From Exiguobacterium aurantiacum DSM 6208 (GTDB lineage Bacteria; Bacillota; Bacilli; Exiguobacteriales; Exiguobacteriaceae), in NCBI RefSeq assembly GCF_000702585.1, contig NZ_JNIQ01000001.1, positions 63,501-127,500 on the forward strand: a stretch of 64,000 nucleotides of DNA, written 5' to 3'. Of the stretch, positions 44,148 through 53,004 are shown one piece after another (position 1 is the first letter of the stretch; every line of letters begins with the position of its first letter). Made by a program: the position numbers and the translations under genes. The notes beneath the pieces were generated by a model. That model had not been told where the DNA came from, ran no database searches, and saw only the letters and a list, made by a program, of their open reading frames with translations.

Positions 44148-44194
44148 TTGAAAACGCGATTGCCGTACGTTATAGTTGATAGGTTAACTATCAA
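44148..44194 (+). promoter_or_regulatory. Sigma-A promoter with 19-bp operator palindrome
   Basis: TTGAAA (44148-44153), 17-bp spacer, TATAGT (44171-44176), then the perfect inverted repeat TTGATAGGTTAACTATCAA (44176-44194) just downstream of the -10. The geometry matches the promoter at 22012-22055 and indicates tight repression by an unidentified regulator. Confidence 0.75.
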
Positions 44195-44208
44195 AAAGGA
44201 GAGATACG

Positions 44209-44487
44209 ATGAAGAAAGTACTATTTTCTATCCTCGCTTCCGTCTTTCTTGTCGGTTGTACGGACGCCGATGGGTTGGCCGCATACGAAGAGTATAGTGT
44301 GCTCGAGGAGACGATCGACGTCGCAAAGTACGAACCGAAAGTCGAGACCGACAACGATGGCAGCCGCGTCATCCTGTTCTATGAGAATGGACGTGTGGCC
44401 TATAAGAGCGTCTACGTGAAAGACGAGCGTCATTTGAAAGTGATCAGCACAGACGATGCGCCGCCCCTTTATAACGGTACGCTATAA
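44209..44487 (+). CDS. Hypothetical lipoprotein
   Basis: 92 residues with a lipoprotein signal (MKKVLFSILASVFLVGC, Cys17) and a small acidic domain ending in a KSVYVKDERHLKVIS segment. AAGGAG precedes the start. The promoter carries a 19-bp palindrome (44176-44194), so it is a regulated single gene. Family not recognised. Confidence 0.75.
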   Translation: MKKVLFSILASVFLVGCTDADGLAAYEEYSVLEETIDVAKYEPKVETDNDGSRVILFYENGRVAYKSVYVKDERHLKVISTDDAPPLYNGTL

Positions 44488-44490
44488 GAC

Positions 44491-44522
44491 ACAGCCCTCT
44501 TCATGCGAAGAGGGCTGTTTTC
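44491..44522 (+). terminator. Terminator
   Basis: ACAGCCCTCTTC-ATGC-GAAGAGGGCTGT followed by four T, right after the lipoprotein gene. Confidence 0.9.
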
Positions 44523-45495
44523 AATTCTCAAAATGGATCTGCTGCTCGTGTTGAAGGCGATACGTGATCAATTGCTCGCTATCTAACTGCTCATTGAACA
44601 GCGATACGGCCGTGATTTGGTTATTGTCATACGTCCGATAATAATAGATGCCATCGTCGACGTTACAGCACGAGGAATAGATGGTGTACTCGTACGTCCC
44701 ATCCTCCGCCTCGTTCAATCCACGCACTTGGAGTACCGTATCCAACAGTTTGAAAAATTGCCCGACCGCGGACGCCTCGGTCGGTTCACAGACCGAGTTG
44801 AATGTGGCGAACGTCGCCCGGACGAATCGCGATGTCGACGATAAGTCACCCGGCAATCCCTGCCCGCCCAATCCGAGACAATAGGCATCGAGGTTCAATG
44901 TCGGTGCGAACGTATTGGCCGGCAGCTTAGTCGAGATGTGCCGATAATCGTTCAGATTGAACAACTGATATTCGAACGACGGATTGTTCGTCAAGACCCC
45001 GACCGGATTGTCGTACACGCGTAGCCCGTCCGCCATCGGCTCGACGACAATTGACGTATCCTTGTCGGCGATGATCCAGTGCAGCGGGTGAAGCGGGAGC
45101 GCTTCGCTGAAGTTGAGATTGACCAGATGAATCGTCGCCAGTCGTTCTTTCACTTCCTCGATTGTCGCACACTGCCCGAGGATCCACGGGATGAACTCGA
45201 ACGGGGAAACGTTGTCGCGTCCGTCGACTTCCGGCTTGAACACGGCATTGTCCGGGAAGTTCAGCCCCGCCATGCTCAGTCCTTTCTCATTCGTCGCTTC
45301 ATAATAGAGCGGATAGCCTTTCACAACGGTCGCCATCCCGATCAGCGCATAATGGTCGGTGTACTCCCCCATCCGTCTGAAGTTGAACGGATAATGTCGA
45401 GGCGTGATTGTCACTTGTTCGTGATAGGACACGTTCAGGTCTAAGTTTCTGCCGAAGTAGTGGGCGTGCGGCGCATACGTGATTGCGGTACACAT
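44521..45495 (-). CDS. Choloylglycine hydrolase / penicillin V acylase family enzyme
   Basis: 324 residues, cytoplasmic Ntn-hydrolase. Cys2 (MCTAITYA) becomes the catalytic nucleophile after removal of Met1, and FGRNLDL with the Arg and Asp near residue 18-20 is typical. Later segments (PLYYEATNEKGLSMAGLNF, NPVGVLTNNPSFEYQ, GLPGDLSSTSRFVRA) fit bile salt hydrolase/penicillin V acylase proteins. In a free-living bacterium the substrate may be an N-acyl amide other than bile salts, such as acyl-homoserine lactones or penicillins. Confidence 0.92.
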   Translation of the reverse strand: MCTAITYAPHAHYFGRNLDLNVSYHEQVTITPRHYPFNFRRMGEYTDHYALIGMATVVKGYPLYYEATNEKGLSMAGLNFPDNAVFKPEVDGRDNVSPFEFIPWILGQCATIEEVKERLATIHLVNLNFSEALPLHPLHWIIADKDTSIVVEPMADGLRVYDNPVGVLTNNPSFEYQLFNLNDYRHISTKLPANTFAPTLNLDAYCLGLGGQGLPGDLSSTSRFVRATFATFNSVCEPTEASAVGQFFKLLDTVLQVRGLNEAEDGTYEYTIYSSCCNVDDGIYYYRTYDNNQITAVSLFNEQLDSEQLITYRLQHEQQIHFEN

Positions 45496-45589
45496 AATTA
45501 GACTCCTTCCATTCCAATGCAGACAGTAACAACACTCTTTGGTCTATTCACGTTATGCGATGACTTAAACCACAGTCCCTCACACAGAA

Positions 45590-45622
45590 AAGACCGGTCA
45601 GGCTTTCGCCTCACCGGTCTTC
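45590..45622 (-). terminator. Terminator
   Basis: AGACCGGTCAGGC-TTTC-GCCTCACCGGTCT; on the minus strand a short T run follows. It ends the 45654-45812 gene. The stretch to 45495 contains only the promoter region of the hydrolase gene. Confidence 0.75.
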
Positions 45623-45653
45623 ATGTCCCTCTGTATGCTTTTGGAGACTTCTT

Positions 45654-45812
45654 CTATAACACGATAAACCCGACCGTCAACAGTCCGTACATGAAACCGA
45701 GCACGATGACACTGATGGCGATCGTTTTATACTGCGGGTACTTATGTAAGACGACCGCCCCTGCGATGACGTGGATGAACGCGACGATGAACGTCAAAAT
45801 GGCAAAACCCAT
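45654..45812 (-). CDS. Small membrane protein with two helices
   Basis: 52 residues, almost entirely two membrane helices (MGFAILTFIVAFIHVIAGAV; then TIAISVIVLGFMYGLLTVGF). Start 45812 follows GGAAGGA; an in-frame GTG at 45863 is less likely. Function unknown. Confidence 0.6.
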   Translation of the reverse strand: MGFAILTFIVAFIHVIAGAVVLHKYPQYKTIAISVIVLGFMYGLLTVGFIVL

Positions 45813-45889
45813 AGCTGTCTTCCTTCCTGACCAATCGTTTTCTAGAAAATCCTCAATACTCACAAACCCATTCTATCAAAGATTACTTG

Positions 45890-45920
45890 AAAGACCGAGA
45901 CGAATTCGCCTCGGTCTGTT
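45890..45920. terminator. Terminator
   Basis: AGACCGAG and CTCGGTCT flank an inner CGAATTCG palindrome; a T run follows on the plus side. It separates 45812 from the oxidoreductase gene. Confidence 0.65.
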
Positions 45921-46505
45921 TTAAAAACTATTCTCTTTCAAGTAGAACGCGAAGTTCCGGTGCTTCCGCTCTTTCGTCGCATAATGAATCCATAACCAGG
46001 CGAGCGACTCGAGCTCACGCGCCAGTTTCAAGTGTCTGAGCGTATGGGCGTCAAAGCCGATTTTCGAAGCGAGGTCTTGGACGGCCCGCACCGACTCCTG
46101 CTCGTCCCCAGCGATGAACATCATCGACATGTTCGGGTTCTCCAAGTTTTCGACCCCGGTCTGATTGAACGCCTTGACGATACGGACGTGTGGGGCGAGC
46201 TCTTGCAGGTGCTCGGCCCCAGATTTCCCTTCCGGCCGCTCGATCGCGTTAAACTCTTTGGCGATCGGATTCGTCACGTCGATGACGATCTTGTCGTCTA
46301 AATCACGTAGCGACTGAACTAAGTCGACCGCGGCCGCGAACGGCGTCGTCAACAATAAAACCTGCGCATTCGACGCCACGTCTTGGAGCGACATCGTCCC
46401 CTCGCGCTCCGAACGCGTCCCATATAACACTTCATACCCGACGTCCTCGAACTTGCGACCGAGCGTCCGGCCGACTTTCCCGGCCCCCAATATCCCAATC
46501 TTCAT
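45921..46505 (-). CDS. NADPH-dependent F420 reductase-like oxidoreductase
   Basis: 194 residues with a Rossmann motif at the N-terminus (MKIGILGAGKVGRTLGRKF) followed by VLYGTRS, which fits NADP(H) binding, and the F420-reductase-like core (VIDVTNPIAKE, VKAFNQTG, MMFIAGDE). Many Firmicutes have such proteins without F420, so the cofactor and substrate are uncertain. Start 46505 follows AAAGGGGAG. Confidence 0.82.
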   Translation of the reverse strand: MKIGILGAGKVGRTLGRKFEDVGYEVLYGTRSEREGTMSLQDVASNAQVLLLTTPFAAAVDLVQSLRDLDDKIVIDVTNPIAKEFNAIERPEGKSGAEHLQELAPHVRIVKAFNQTGVENLENPNMSMMFIAGDEQESVRAVQDLASKIGFDAHTLRHLKLARELESLAWLWIHYATKERKHRNFAFYLKENSF

Positions 46506-46518
46506 AAACAACTCCCCT

Positions 46519-46992
46519 TTACAATTCTTCGTCTGTCCGTGTCACCGTCCCACCGAGTTCGGCGGCGAGCCCGTCGAGCACCGAATGGTCAAACTCTTCC
46601 CCAATGCCCATCACACCTGTCTGTCCCGGCTCGATGTTGCCGACAGTCCGTTTGAACGTTTCTTGAATGCTTTGGACGTGCTTCAAATCTTTCGTCCCAC
46701 CGATGAGTCCGCCCGTGAGCGTCCCGAACAAGATTCCGAACGGTCCTCCGAGAATCCCGACCGCCATCCCGATCAAGGCACCTTTCGTGGACTTGTTCGT
46801 CGGTGTCAGTTGGACGGCGTCCTCGAACGAGAACGCCCCATTGTCCTCACGCTTGATGACGACGAGCTGTTCGAACCCGATCAGCCCTTCGGCGTGATAC
46901 TTCTTCAACTTACTGAACGCTTGATACGAGACCGACTCCTCTGGAAACGTGAACGTGACGATGTGGTACGACTGCTTTTCCTTCTTCGCCAT
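46519..46992 (-). CDS. DUF1269 family membrane protein
   Basis: 157 residues. The middle holds a glycine-rich membrane hairpin (ALIGMAVGILGGPFGILFGT, then LTGGLIGG) typical of DUF1269, between a ferredoxin-like N-terminal part and an acidic C-terminal part. Start 46992 follows GGAGG; the longer ORF from 47025 lacks support. It may be envelope-stress related, but this is not established. Confidence 0.8.
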   Translation of the reverse strand: MAKKEKQSYHIVTFTFPEESVSYQAFSKLKKYHAEGLIGFEQLVVIKREDNGAFSFEDAVQLTPTNKSTKGALIGMAVGILGGPFGILFGTLTGGLIGGTKDLKHVQSIQETFKRTVGNIEPGQTGVMGIGEEFDHSVLDGLAAELGGTVTRTDEEL

Positions 46993-47153
46993 ATCGGCTC
47001 CTCCTTTGACAGGACCAGGTGACACATACTTTCTCTTACCCTTCCCCGGCTTCAGGCGAAAAAAAACCTCATCCGATGACCGGAAAGAAACGGGACGAAT
47101 GACACTTGATATGGTAAAATTTTCATATCACAATGAAGATAGGAGCCACGCTC

Positions 47154-47336
47154 ATGCAACGCACGCTTCGAAAATCCGTAACCGACCGCTCACTGTCTGG
47201 TGTCTGCGGTGGCATCGCCGAATACTTCGGCTTGTCCTCGCTCGGTGTCCGTCTGCTGTTCCTCATCATGCCTGGGAACGTCCTCGTCTATATCATCTTG
47301 GCGAACTCGATGAAGGACGCTCCACGCTATCTATAA
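47154..47336 (+). CDS. PspC-domain protein
   Basis: 60 residues: RKSVTDRSLSGVCGGIAEYF is the hallmark N-terminal segment of the PspC domain, followed by one membrane helix. AGGAGCC precedes the start. PspC proteins sense or respond to envelope stress; no pspA homolog is nearby. Confidence 0.88.
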   Translation: MQRTLRKSVTDRSLSGVCGGIAEYFGLSSLGVRLLFLIMPGNVLVYIILANSMKDAPRYL

Positions 47337-47369
47337 AAAAACTCGGAAGCCGCGGCTCCCGAGTTTTTT
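47336..47369. terminator. Bidirectional terminator
   Basis: AAAACTCGGAAGCC-GC-GGCTCCCGAGTTTT with T and A runs between convergent genes. Confidence 0.88.
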
Positions 47370-48714
47370 AAGCATTTACTTTGTCTTTCATTGCCGCGAG
47401 CGCCCCACTGTTGATGAAGTGCCATGGCTTGTTGTAGTGCGGTTGGAAGAAGAAGTCGACGTAAGCGAGCTCTTCGACCGTCATCTCGTTTTGGATCGCG
47501 AGCGACAACGTGTTCACTGCTTGCGTCATATCCGCTTTCGAGAGCACTTGTCCGCCGACGACGCGATGTGTGTCGACCTCATAGACGAGTTTGAACTGGA
47601 CTTTTTCAGCCGTCGGCATGAACTCCGGACGGTATGCGTCTTCGACGACGACGCTCTCGACGTCGAGACCGAACAGGCCGGCCGCTTCTTCCGTGAGACC
47701 TGACGAGGCGATATTCCAATCATAGAGACGAAGACCTGACGTCCCTTGTGTCCCTTGATAGCGGACGCGCGGCGTCACGAGGTTCTCGGCGACGAGCGTG
47801 CCCATGCGGACCGCGTTTGTCGCGAGCGGGATGTAGGCGTGCGTGCGCGCCGGGTTGTAGTAGACGGCACAGCTGTCCCCTGCTGCGAAGACGTCCGGGT
47901 TGCTCGTACGCATATATTCGTCGACGATGATCGCACCGTTGCCGAGCATGTCGACTTGGCCTTCAAGCAGTCCCGTATTCGGGCGGAAACCGACGCAGAG
48001 GATGACGAGGTCGGCCTCGAACTCACCTTTGTCCGTCACGACGTGTGTGACGTTGCCATCTGTCCCACGGAACGCTTCGACCGTCTGGCCGAGCTCGAGG
48101 TCGATGCCGCGTGACGTCATGTCCGCTTCAAGTTGGTCCGTGAACGACTTGTCGAGATACTTATTCAAGATGCGGTCGGCGCTATCAATGAACGTGACGT
48201 GTTTGCCGTATACTTCGAACGCCTCGACGAGCTCGACACCGATATAGCCGGCGCCGATGACGGCGATGTTCGTCGCATCCGTCGCCCGTTCGATGATGCG
48301 CTGGGCGTGCGCATAGTTTTTACAAAGTTCGATGCCATCCATCTCGATGCCCGGGAGCGTCGGGACGATCGGCCATGAACCTGTCGTCACAACCAAACGG
48401 TCGAACGTGTCATGCACATCTTCCCCCGTATCGAGATTTTTCGCGTGAATCGTCTTCGCCTCGGTGTCGATGTTCAACACGTCGTGCTTCATGCGCATCA
48501 ATGCACCGAGCTCTTCAAGTTCACGTGGTGACGAGTAAAACAGTTCCTCGGCCCGTTGGACGACGCCGCCGACGTGGAGCGCAATCCCACACGAAAGGAA
48601 GCTGACGTTGTCGTTCCGCTCATAAACGGTGATTTCAAGATTGTCATGCTTGGCGAGTAGTCCTTTGACAGCTGCTGTTCCTGCGTGTGTACATCCGATG
48701 ACTGCGATTTTCAT
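47368..48714 (-). CDS. nox: NADH oxidase / CoA-disulfide reductase family flavoprotein
   Basis: 448 residues. FAD motif MKIAVIGCTHAGTAAVKG at the N-terminus, redox-active Cys42 in NVSFLSCGIAL, a second Rossmann motif NIAVIGAGYIGVELVEAF near 150, and the dimerisation domain ending VDFFFQPHYNKPWHFIN. A single Cys42 and this C-terminus fit H2O-forming NADH oxidases, which regenerate NAD+ and consume oxygen; CoA-disulfide reductase is the alternative. Start 48714 follows AAAGGAG. Two Rex-type operators lie upstream. Confidence 0.9.
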   Translation of the reverse strand: MKIAVIGCTHAGTAAVKGLLAKHDNLEITVYERNDNVSFLSCGIALHVGGVVQRAEELFYSSPRELEELGALMRMKHDVLNIDTEAKTIHAKNLDTGEDVHDTFDRLVVTTGSWPIVPTLPGIEMDGIELCKNYAHAQRIIERATDATNIAVIGAGYIGVELVEAFEVYGKHVTFIDSADRILNKYLDKSFTDQLEADMTSRGIDLELGQTVEAFRGTDGNVTHVVTDKGEFEADLVILCVGFRPNTGLLEGQVDMLGNGAIIVDEYMRTSNPDVFAAGDSCAVYYNPARTHAYIPLATNAVRMGTLVAENLVTPRVRYQGTQGTSGLRLYDWNIASSGLTEEAAGLFGLDVESVVVEDAYRPEFMPTAEKVQFKLVYEVDTHRVVGGQVLSKADMTQAVNTLSLAIQNEMTVEELAYVDFFFQPHYNKPWHFINSGALAAMKDKVNA

Positions 48715-48752
48715 ATGGTAGTCTCTCCTTTGAGTGGTTGGCAAGTTTATGA

Positions 48753-48770
48753 TTGTGATAAATGTCACAT
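48753..48770. promoter_or_regulatory. Rex-type operator 1 upstream of nox
   Basis: TTGTGATAAATGTCACAT matches TTGTGA-N6-TCACAA at 11 of 12 positions. An Fnr/Crp-type protein could also bind this sequence, but rex is 2 kb away. Confidence 0.72.
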
Positions 48771-48784
48771 TCAATACCTAAACT

Positions 48785-48802
48785 TAGTGTACTATTTCAC
48801 AA
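48785..48802. promoter_or_regulatory. Rex-type operator 2 over the nox promoter
   Basis: TAGTGTACTATTTCACAA matches the Rex consensus at 10 of 12 positions. It overlaps the nox -10 TACACT (minus strand), which follows TTGTCA by 18 bp. Its centre is 32 bp from operator 1, three helical turns, so two dimers would sit on the same DNA face. Confidence 0.62.
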
Positions 48803-48872
48803 GGATGTTTGACAATGACTATGCTCAGTTTTTCACGTAATTATGTCAAAAGTTTGAACAGGCCTTGTGACA

Positions 48873-48903
48873 CAAAAAAGACCACCCTAAGGATAGGATA
48901 GTC
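48873..48903 (-). terminator. Terminator of 48902-49189
   Basis: On the minus strand GACTATCC and GGGTGGTC pair (with G-U pairs) across an 8-nt loop and are followed by six T. Confidence 0.7.
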
Positions 48904-49189
48904 ACGACTCGAGTCGCCGCTGTTGAAACCAAAGGTACGTGGCGACGAAAATATAGATGATGAGCCCGGAGGCGTATAGACTAAATCCAACCAAACTCCA
49001 CCCCATCCCGTCCCAGCCTCGGATGAAGACGAGACCGATGAGGAACAGCGTGTAGCCGACTCCCGTAATCAGGAGCGGGAGCGTCAGTCTTCGTTTATGT
49101 GACGAACGTAAAAAGTGAAGCGCACCGATGAGAAGCGCCGTCGTCAAGATGCCGACCGCGATGAGCGCGTCCCCGTAATATTCCCACAT
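48902..49189 (-). CDS. Small membrane protein
   Basis: 95 residues with three predicted helices and basic loops (SSHKRRLTL). GGGGAGG precedes the start. It lies alone between nox and tatC, on the same strand as both. Family not recognised. Confidence 0.7.
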   Translation of the reverse strand: MWEYYGDALIAVGILTTALLIGALHFLRSSHKRRLTLPLLITGVGYTLFLIGLVFIRGWDGMGWSLVGFSLYASGLIIYIFVATYLWFQQRRLES

Positions 49190-49287
49190 GACCTATCCTC
49201 CCCGATTTGTTGATGGTCCCCTTATCTTACCACGGCGATGTCACACTTACTCGTTCAAAAAAAACACCGCGTCCAAGAACGCGATGC

Positions 49288-50076
49288 TCACTTCTCATTC
49301 ATTTGCTTCATCAAATCCATCTGTTCTTTCACCATCGCTTCTTTCTCCCGGCGAAGTACGCCCCGATACGTGATGCGTGAGATCGATAAACTGATCTCAT
49401 ACAAGAAGAAGAGCGGCAGCGACACCATTAGGTGCGACGTCAAGTCCGGCGGTGTGATGAACGCGGCGACGACGAACAAGGCGAAATAGGCATACTTTCG
49501 AATCGATGACAGGAAATACGGTGTCACGACGCCGATTCGCGTCAAGAACATCGTCACGACCGGCAACTGGAACAACAGACCGAACGGAATCGTCAGTTGT
49601 AACAAGAACGTGAAGTAGTTCGAGGCTCCGATGATTTGCGTCAGCCCGAGGTCTTGCCCGAGATCTGTCGAGATGTCGAGGACGAGCGGGAACAGCCAAT
49701 AATAGGCGAACGCGAGACCGACGAGGAACAAGATAAAGATGATCGGGATGTAGGCGAGCGTCCCTTTCCGCTCGTTCGGATGCAGACCAGGTGCGACGAA
49801 AGCCCACAGTTGATACAGTAGAAACGGACTGGCCGCGACGAGACCGATGACGAGCGCCAAATTCAAGTAAATCATGAGCGGGTCCGCGACCCCAAAGGCG
49901 TTCAGTTCTAGTCCTCGTTCAACGAGGTCCGCCTGTAGATAGGCGAGCACGTATTTGACACTCGGCAAAGCGATCAAAAAGAAGGCAAAGACGACAAATG
50001 CCGACAGCATCAGTCGTCTCCGCAGCTCTGTCAAGTGATCGGACAACGCCCGCTCTTGATCAGTTTCATGGTTCAT
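49288..50076 (-). CDS. tatC: Twin-arginine translocase subunit TatC
   Basis: 262 residues, six membrane helices. The N-terminal segment LSDHLTELRRRLMLSA contains the conserved E-L-R-x-R motif that contacts twin-arginine signals. It lies 2 bp after tatA. Together they form a minimal TatAC system for export of folded proteins. Confidence 0.97.
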   Translation of the reverse strand: MNHETDQERALSDHLTELRRRLMLSAFVVFAFFLIALPSVKYVLAYLQADLVERGLELNAFGVADPLMIYLNLALVIGLVAASPFLLYQLWAFVAPGLHPNERKGTLAYIPIIFILFLVGLAFAYYWLFPLVLDISTDLGQDLGLTQIIGASNYFTFLLQLTIPFGLLFQLPVVTMFLTRIGVVTPYFLSSIRKYAYFALFVVAAFITPPDLTSHLMVSLPLFFLYEISLSISRITYRGVLRREKEAMVKEQMDLMKQMNEK

Positions 50077-50078
50077 GA

Positions 50079-50297
50079 TTACTGTTCTTTCTTCTCAGAG
50101 TCTTTCTTGTCGTTCTCGTCATGCTCTTTCATCATGCCGTTCGTGGCATTTTTGAACTCGCGGAGCGTCTGTCCGGCGGCACGGCCGAACTCAGGCAATT
50201 TCTTCGGTCCGAAGATGATGAGCGCGATGATGGCGATGATGAGCAAACTCACGCCACCCGGCATCCCGACGACGGGTGATGATAATAGAAATTCCAT
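50079..50297 (-). CDS. tatA: Twin-arginine translocase subunit TatA
   Basis: 72 residues: one membrane helix, the hinge [20 protein letters not shown] and a charged tail, all typical of TatA. Its ATG shares its first base with the rex stop codon (TAATG), so rex, tatA and tatC are cotranscribed. Confidence 0.96.
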   Translation of the reverse strand: MEFLLSSPVVGMPGGVSLLIIAIIALIIFGPKKLPEFGRAAGQTLREFKNATNGMMKEHDENDKKDSEKKEQ

Positions 50298-50953
50298 TAT
50301 TGATGGACCCCCTCAGCAGATGGATAATGTTGCATAAAGTAAATGAGCGACTGGAGTTCGATCGACAAGTCGATATGATGGACGCGGACCGTATCCGGCA
50401 CCGTCAAACGCGCCGGCGTGAAGTTCAAAATCCCTTTGATGCCAAAGCGGACCAAGTCATCGGCGACCGACTGCGCGTATGCGGACGGGACCGTGAGAAT
50501 GGCGACATCGATTTTGTTTTGCTTCATGATCTGTTCCATCTCATCGACGTGATGAATCGGGACACCGGACATCGTCGTGCCGACTTTTGTCTCGTCTGCG
50601 TCGAACCCGACGACGATATGTGTGTTATTGTTTTTAAGGAAGTTATAGTTGACGAAAGCTGTCCCGAGATGACCGACACCGACCAAGGCGACGTTCGTGA
50701 TTTCGTCCTGGTTTAACGTCTTTCGGAAAAAGTCTAACAGATACTGCACGTTATAGCCATATCCCTTTTTACCGAGTGCACCGAAGTAAGAGAAGTCGCG
50801 ACGAATCGTCGCCGAATCGACTTTGACCGCCTCACTCAGTTCGGCAGAAGAGACACGTTGTTTGCCTGACGAATGCAGGCTTTGGATAAATCGATAGTAT
50901 AGTGGCAACCGTTTGGCTGTCGCTTGCGGAATCTTTGGTTCGTTTTGACTCAA
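50297..50953 (-). CDS. rex: Redox-sensing transcriptional repressor Rex
   Basis: 218 residues. The N-terminal winged helix reads [16 protein letters not shown] then [20 protein letters not shown], and the Rossmann domain [11 protein letters not shown] binds NADH/NAD+. NADH releases Rex from DNA. I place the start at TTG 50953, 9 nt after AAGGAGG; this also matches the N-terminus of the B. subtilis protein. A Rex-like site lies upstream at 51012-51029, and others at nox. Confidence 0.96.
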   Translation of the reverse strand: MSQNEPKIPQATAKRLPLYYRFIQSLHSSGKQRVSSAELSEAVKVDSATIRRDFSYFGALGKKGYGYNVQYLLDFFRKTLNQDEITNVALVGVGHLGTAFVNYNFLKNNNTHIVVGFDADETKVGTTMSGVPIHHVDEMEQIMKQNKIDVAILTVPSAYAQSVADDLVRFGIKGILNFTPARLTVPDTVRVHHIDLSIELQSLIYFMQHYPSAEGVHQ

Positions 50954-51011
50954 CGGAAAGAGCCTCCTTTTTACGACGCGTTTCAAACGAATCTGATTTC
51001 ATACACCTTGA

Positions 51012-51029
51012 TTGTAAACGAATTCACAT
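51012..51029. promoter_or_regulatory. Rex-type operator upstream of rex
   Basis: TTGTAAACGAATTCACAT matches TTGTGA-N6-TCACAA at 10 of 12 positions. It lies 59 bp upstream of the rex start, so autoregulation is likely. Confidence 0.55.
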
Positions 51030-51102
51030 AAGCACTCAACGAATATACCTGAAAAGACTAAAAAATACAGTATACTAAATACAGAGAAAGGGGTTTTTTC
51101 AC

Positions 51103-53004
51103 TTGATCCTATTGCAAGTCAACAACCTGTCAAAATCATTCGGCGTCGAGCCGATTTTAGAGAACGTCAAACTTGAGATTCAAGAAGGGGAGCGCGTCGC
51201 CCTCGTCGGCCGAAACGGCGCCGGCAAATCGACGCTCCTCAAAGTCATCGCCGGGGAATATAACTATGACTCAGGCGACATCATGAAACCGAAAGATGTG
51301 ACGATCGGTTACCTCGCCCAAGACTCAGGGTTAGAATCGAACGAGACGATTTGGAACGAGATGCTCACCGTCTTCTCCGATTTGATCGAACAAGAACAGA
51401 CGCTTCGGCGGATGGAGCAAGACATGGGCTCGGAGCGCATCTTGAACGACGCGGACGCCTATGAACGTCTCCTCGCCGCGTATGACGAGGAACAGCACAC
51501 GTTCAAAGACCGGGGCGGCTATCAATATGAAGCGACGATTCGCTCCGTCCTCCACGGGATGCGCTTCTATCCGGACGACTTCGAACGTCAAATCGACACG
51601 CTCTCAGGTGGTCAACGGACCCGTCTCGCCTTGGCGAAGATGCTTCTGCAAAGCCCGGACCTCCTCATCTTGGATGAGCCGACGAACCATTTGGACATCG
51701 AGACGCTCGCCTGGCTCGAGAAGTACTTGAGCGGCTATAAAGGCGCCGTCCTCATCGTCTCCCACGACCGCTACTTCCTCGACCGGGTCGTCTCGGTCGT
51801 CTATGAGCTGTCACGCCACCGGAGCCGCCGCTTCGTCGGGAACTATACGAAGTACCTTGAACAAAAAGCAGCCATCTACGAACAAGAGAAGAAGCAGTTC
51901 GAGTCACAGCAAGAAGAGATCGCCAAGATGCAAGACTTCATCCAACGGAACATCGCCCGGGCGACGACGACGAAACGCGCCCAAAGCGTCCGGAAACGTC
52001 TCGAGAAAGTCGACCGGATGGACGCGCCGGACGGTGACGAGCGCAGTGCCGTCCTCTCGTTCACGATCAAGCGCCAAAGCGGGAACGACGTGTTGAGCGG
52101 CAGTGACCTCGCCATCGGATATGAGGAACCGATCGCTCAAAACCTCCGCTTCCAACTGCAGCGTGGCGAATCGGTCGCCCTCGTCGGCCCGAACGGGGTC
52201 GGCAAGTCGACGCTCTTGAAAGTGTTGACGAAACAACAGCCGGCACTCACCGGTGACATCCGTTACGGCACCGGCGTCGAGATCGGCTATTACGACCAGG
52301 AGCAACAGAACTTGTCCGATAAAAACCGCGTCATCGACGAGATTTGGAACGACTGGCCGCTCATGCGCGAGCAAGACGTGCGCAGCCTGCTCGGTCAGTT
52401 CCTCTTCAGCGGCGACGACGTCATGAAACGCGTCCACGAGCTGTCAGGCGGCGAACGGGCCCGGTTGACGCTCGCGAAATTAAAGCTCGAACAGCCGAAC
52501 TTGCTCATCTTGGATGAGCCGACGAACCACTTGGACCTCGACTCGAAGATGATCCTCGAGAACGCACTCCTCGACTATCCCGGCACGATTCTCTTCGTCT
52601 CGCACGACCGGTACTTCATCGACCGGCTCGCCACGCGCGTCTTAGAGATCACACCGACCGGCATCGACGAGTATCTCGGCGACTACTCGTATTACGTCGA
52701 GAAGAAAGAAGAACTCGAGGAGCTCGCCCGCCTCGCCCTCGCCGAGACGAAACAAGTCGTCGTCAAAAAACAGCGGGCCGATAAAGAACAACAACGTGAA
52801 GAACGTAGGATGAAGCAACGGATCGAAGAGATCGAGCTCACAATCGAACAGCACGAGGCGCGCCTCGAAGAGATTGAACAGCTTCTTTGCGAACCGGACG
52901 TCTTCAACGACTTCGCCCGGGCTCAAGAACTGTCGACCGAGTCCGATGCGACGAAAGAATCGATCACGGCACTGTATGCGGAATGGGAGGAGCTCCATTC
53001 ATGA
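51103..53004 (+). CDS. ydiF: ABC-F family ATPase (YdiF-like)
   Basis: 633 residues, soluble, with two ABC domains. Walker A motifs GRNGAGKST (about 36) and GPNGVGKST (about 365), two LSGG signatures (TLSGGQRTR and ELSGGERAR) and two LILDEPTNHLD Walker B motifs. A charged coiled-coil C-terminal extension (about 560-633) is typical of YdiF/Uup. ABC-F proteins act on the ribosome. TTG start after AAAGGGG; -10 TATACT at 51071-51076. Confidence 0.95.
   Translation: MILLQVNNLSKSFGVEPILENVKLEIQEGERVALVGRNGAGKSTLLKVIAGEYNYDSGDIMKPKDVTIGYLAQDSGLESNETIWNEMLTVFSDLIEQEQTLRRMEQDMGSERILNDADAYERLLAAYDEEQHTFKDRGGYQYEATIRSVLHGMRFYPDDFERQIDTLSGGQRTRLALAKMLLQSPDLLILDEPTNHLDIETLAWLEKYLSGYKGAVLIVSHDRYFLDRVVSVVYELSRHRSRRFVGNYTKYLEQKAAIYEQEKKQFESQQEEIAKMQDFIQRNIARATTTKRAQSVRKRLEKVDRMDAPDGDERSAVLSFTIKRQSGNDVLSGSDLAIGYEEPIAQNLRFQLQRGESVALVGPNGVGKSTLLKVLTKQQPALTGDIRYGTGVEIGYYDQEQQNLSDKNRVIDEIWNDWPLMREQDVRSLLGQFLFSGDDVMKRVHELSGGERARLTLAKLKLEQPNLLILDEPTNHLDLDSKMILENALLDYPGTILFVSHDRYFIDRLATRVLEITPTGIDEYLGDYSYYVEKKEELEELARLALAETKQVVVKKQRADKEQQREERRMKQRIEEIELTIEQHEARLEEIEQLLCEPDVFNDFARAQELSTESDATKESITALYAEWEELHS

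Noticed and set aside
48753..48770. Reading the nox upstream palindrome as an Fnr or Crp site
   Set aside because: TGTGA-N6-TCACA fits both families, but rex is encoded 2 kb away and a second Rex-like site is in phase. Not excluded, only less likely.
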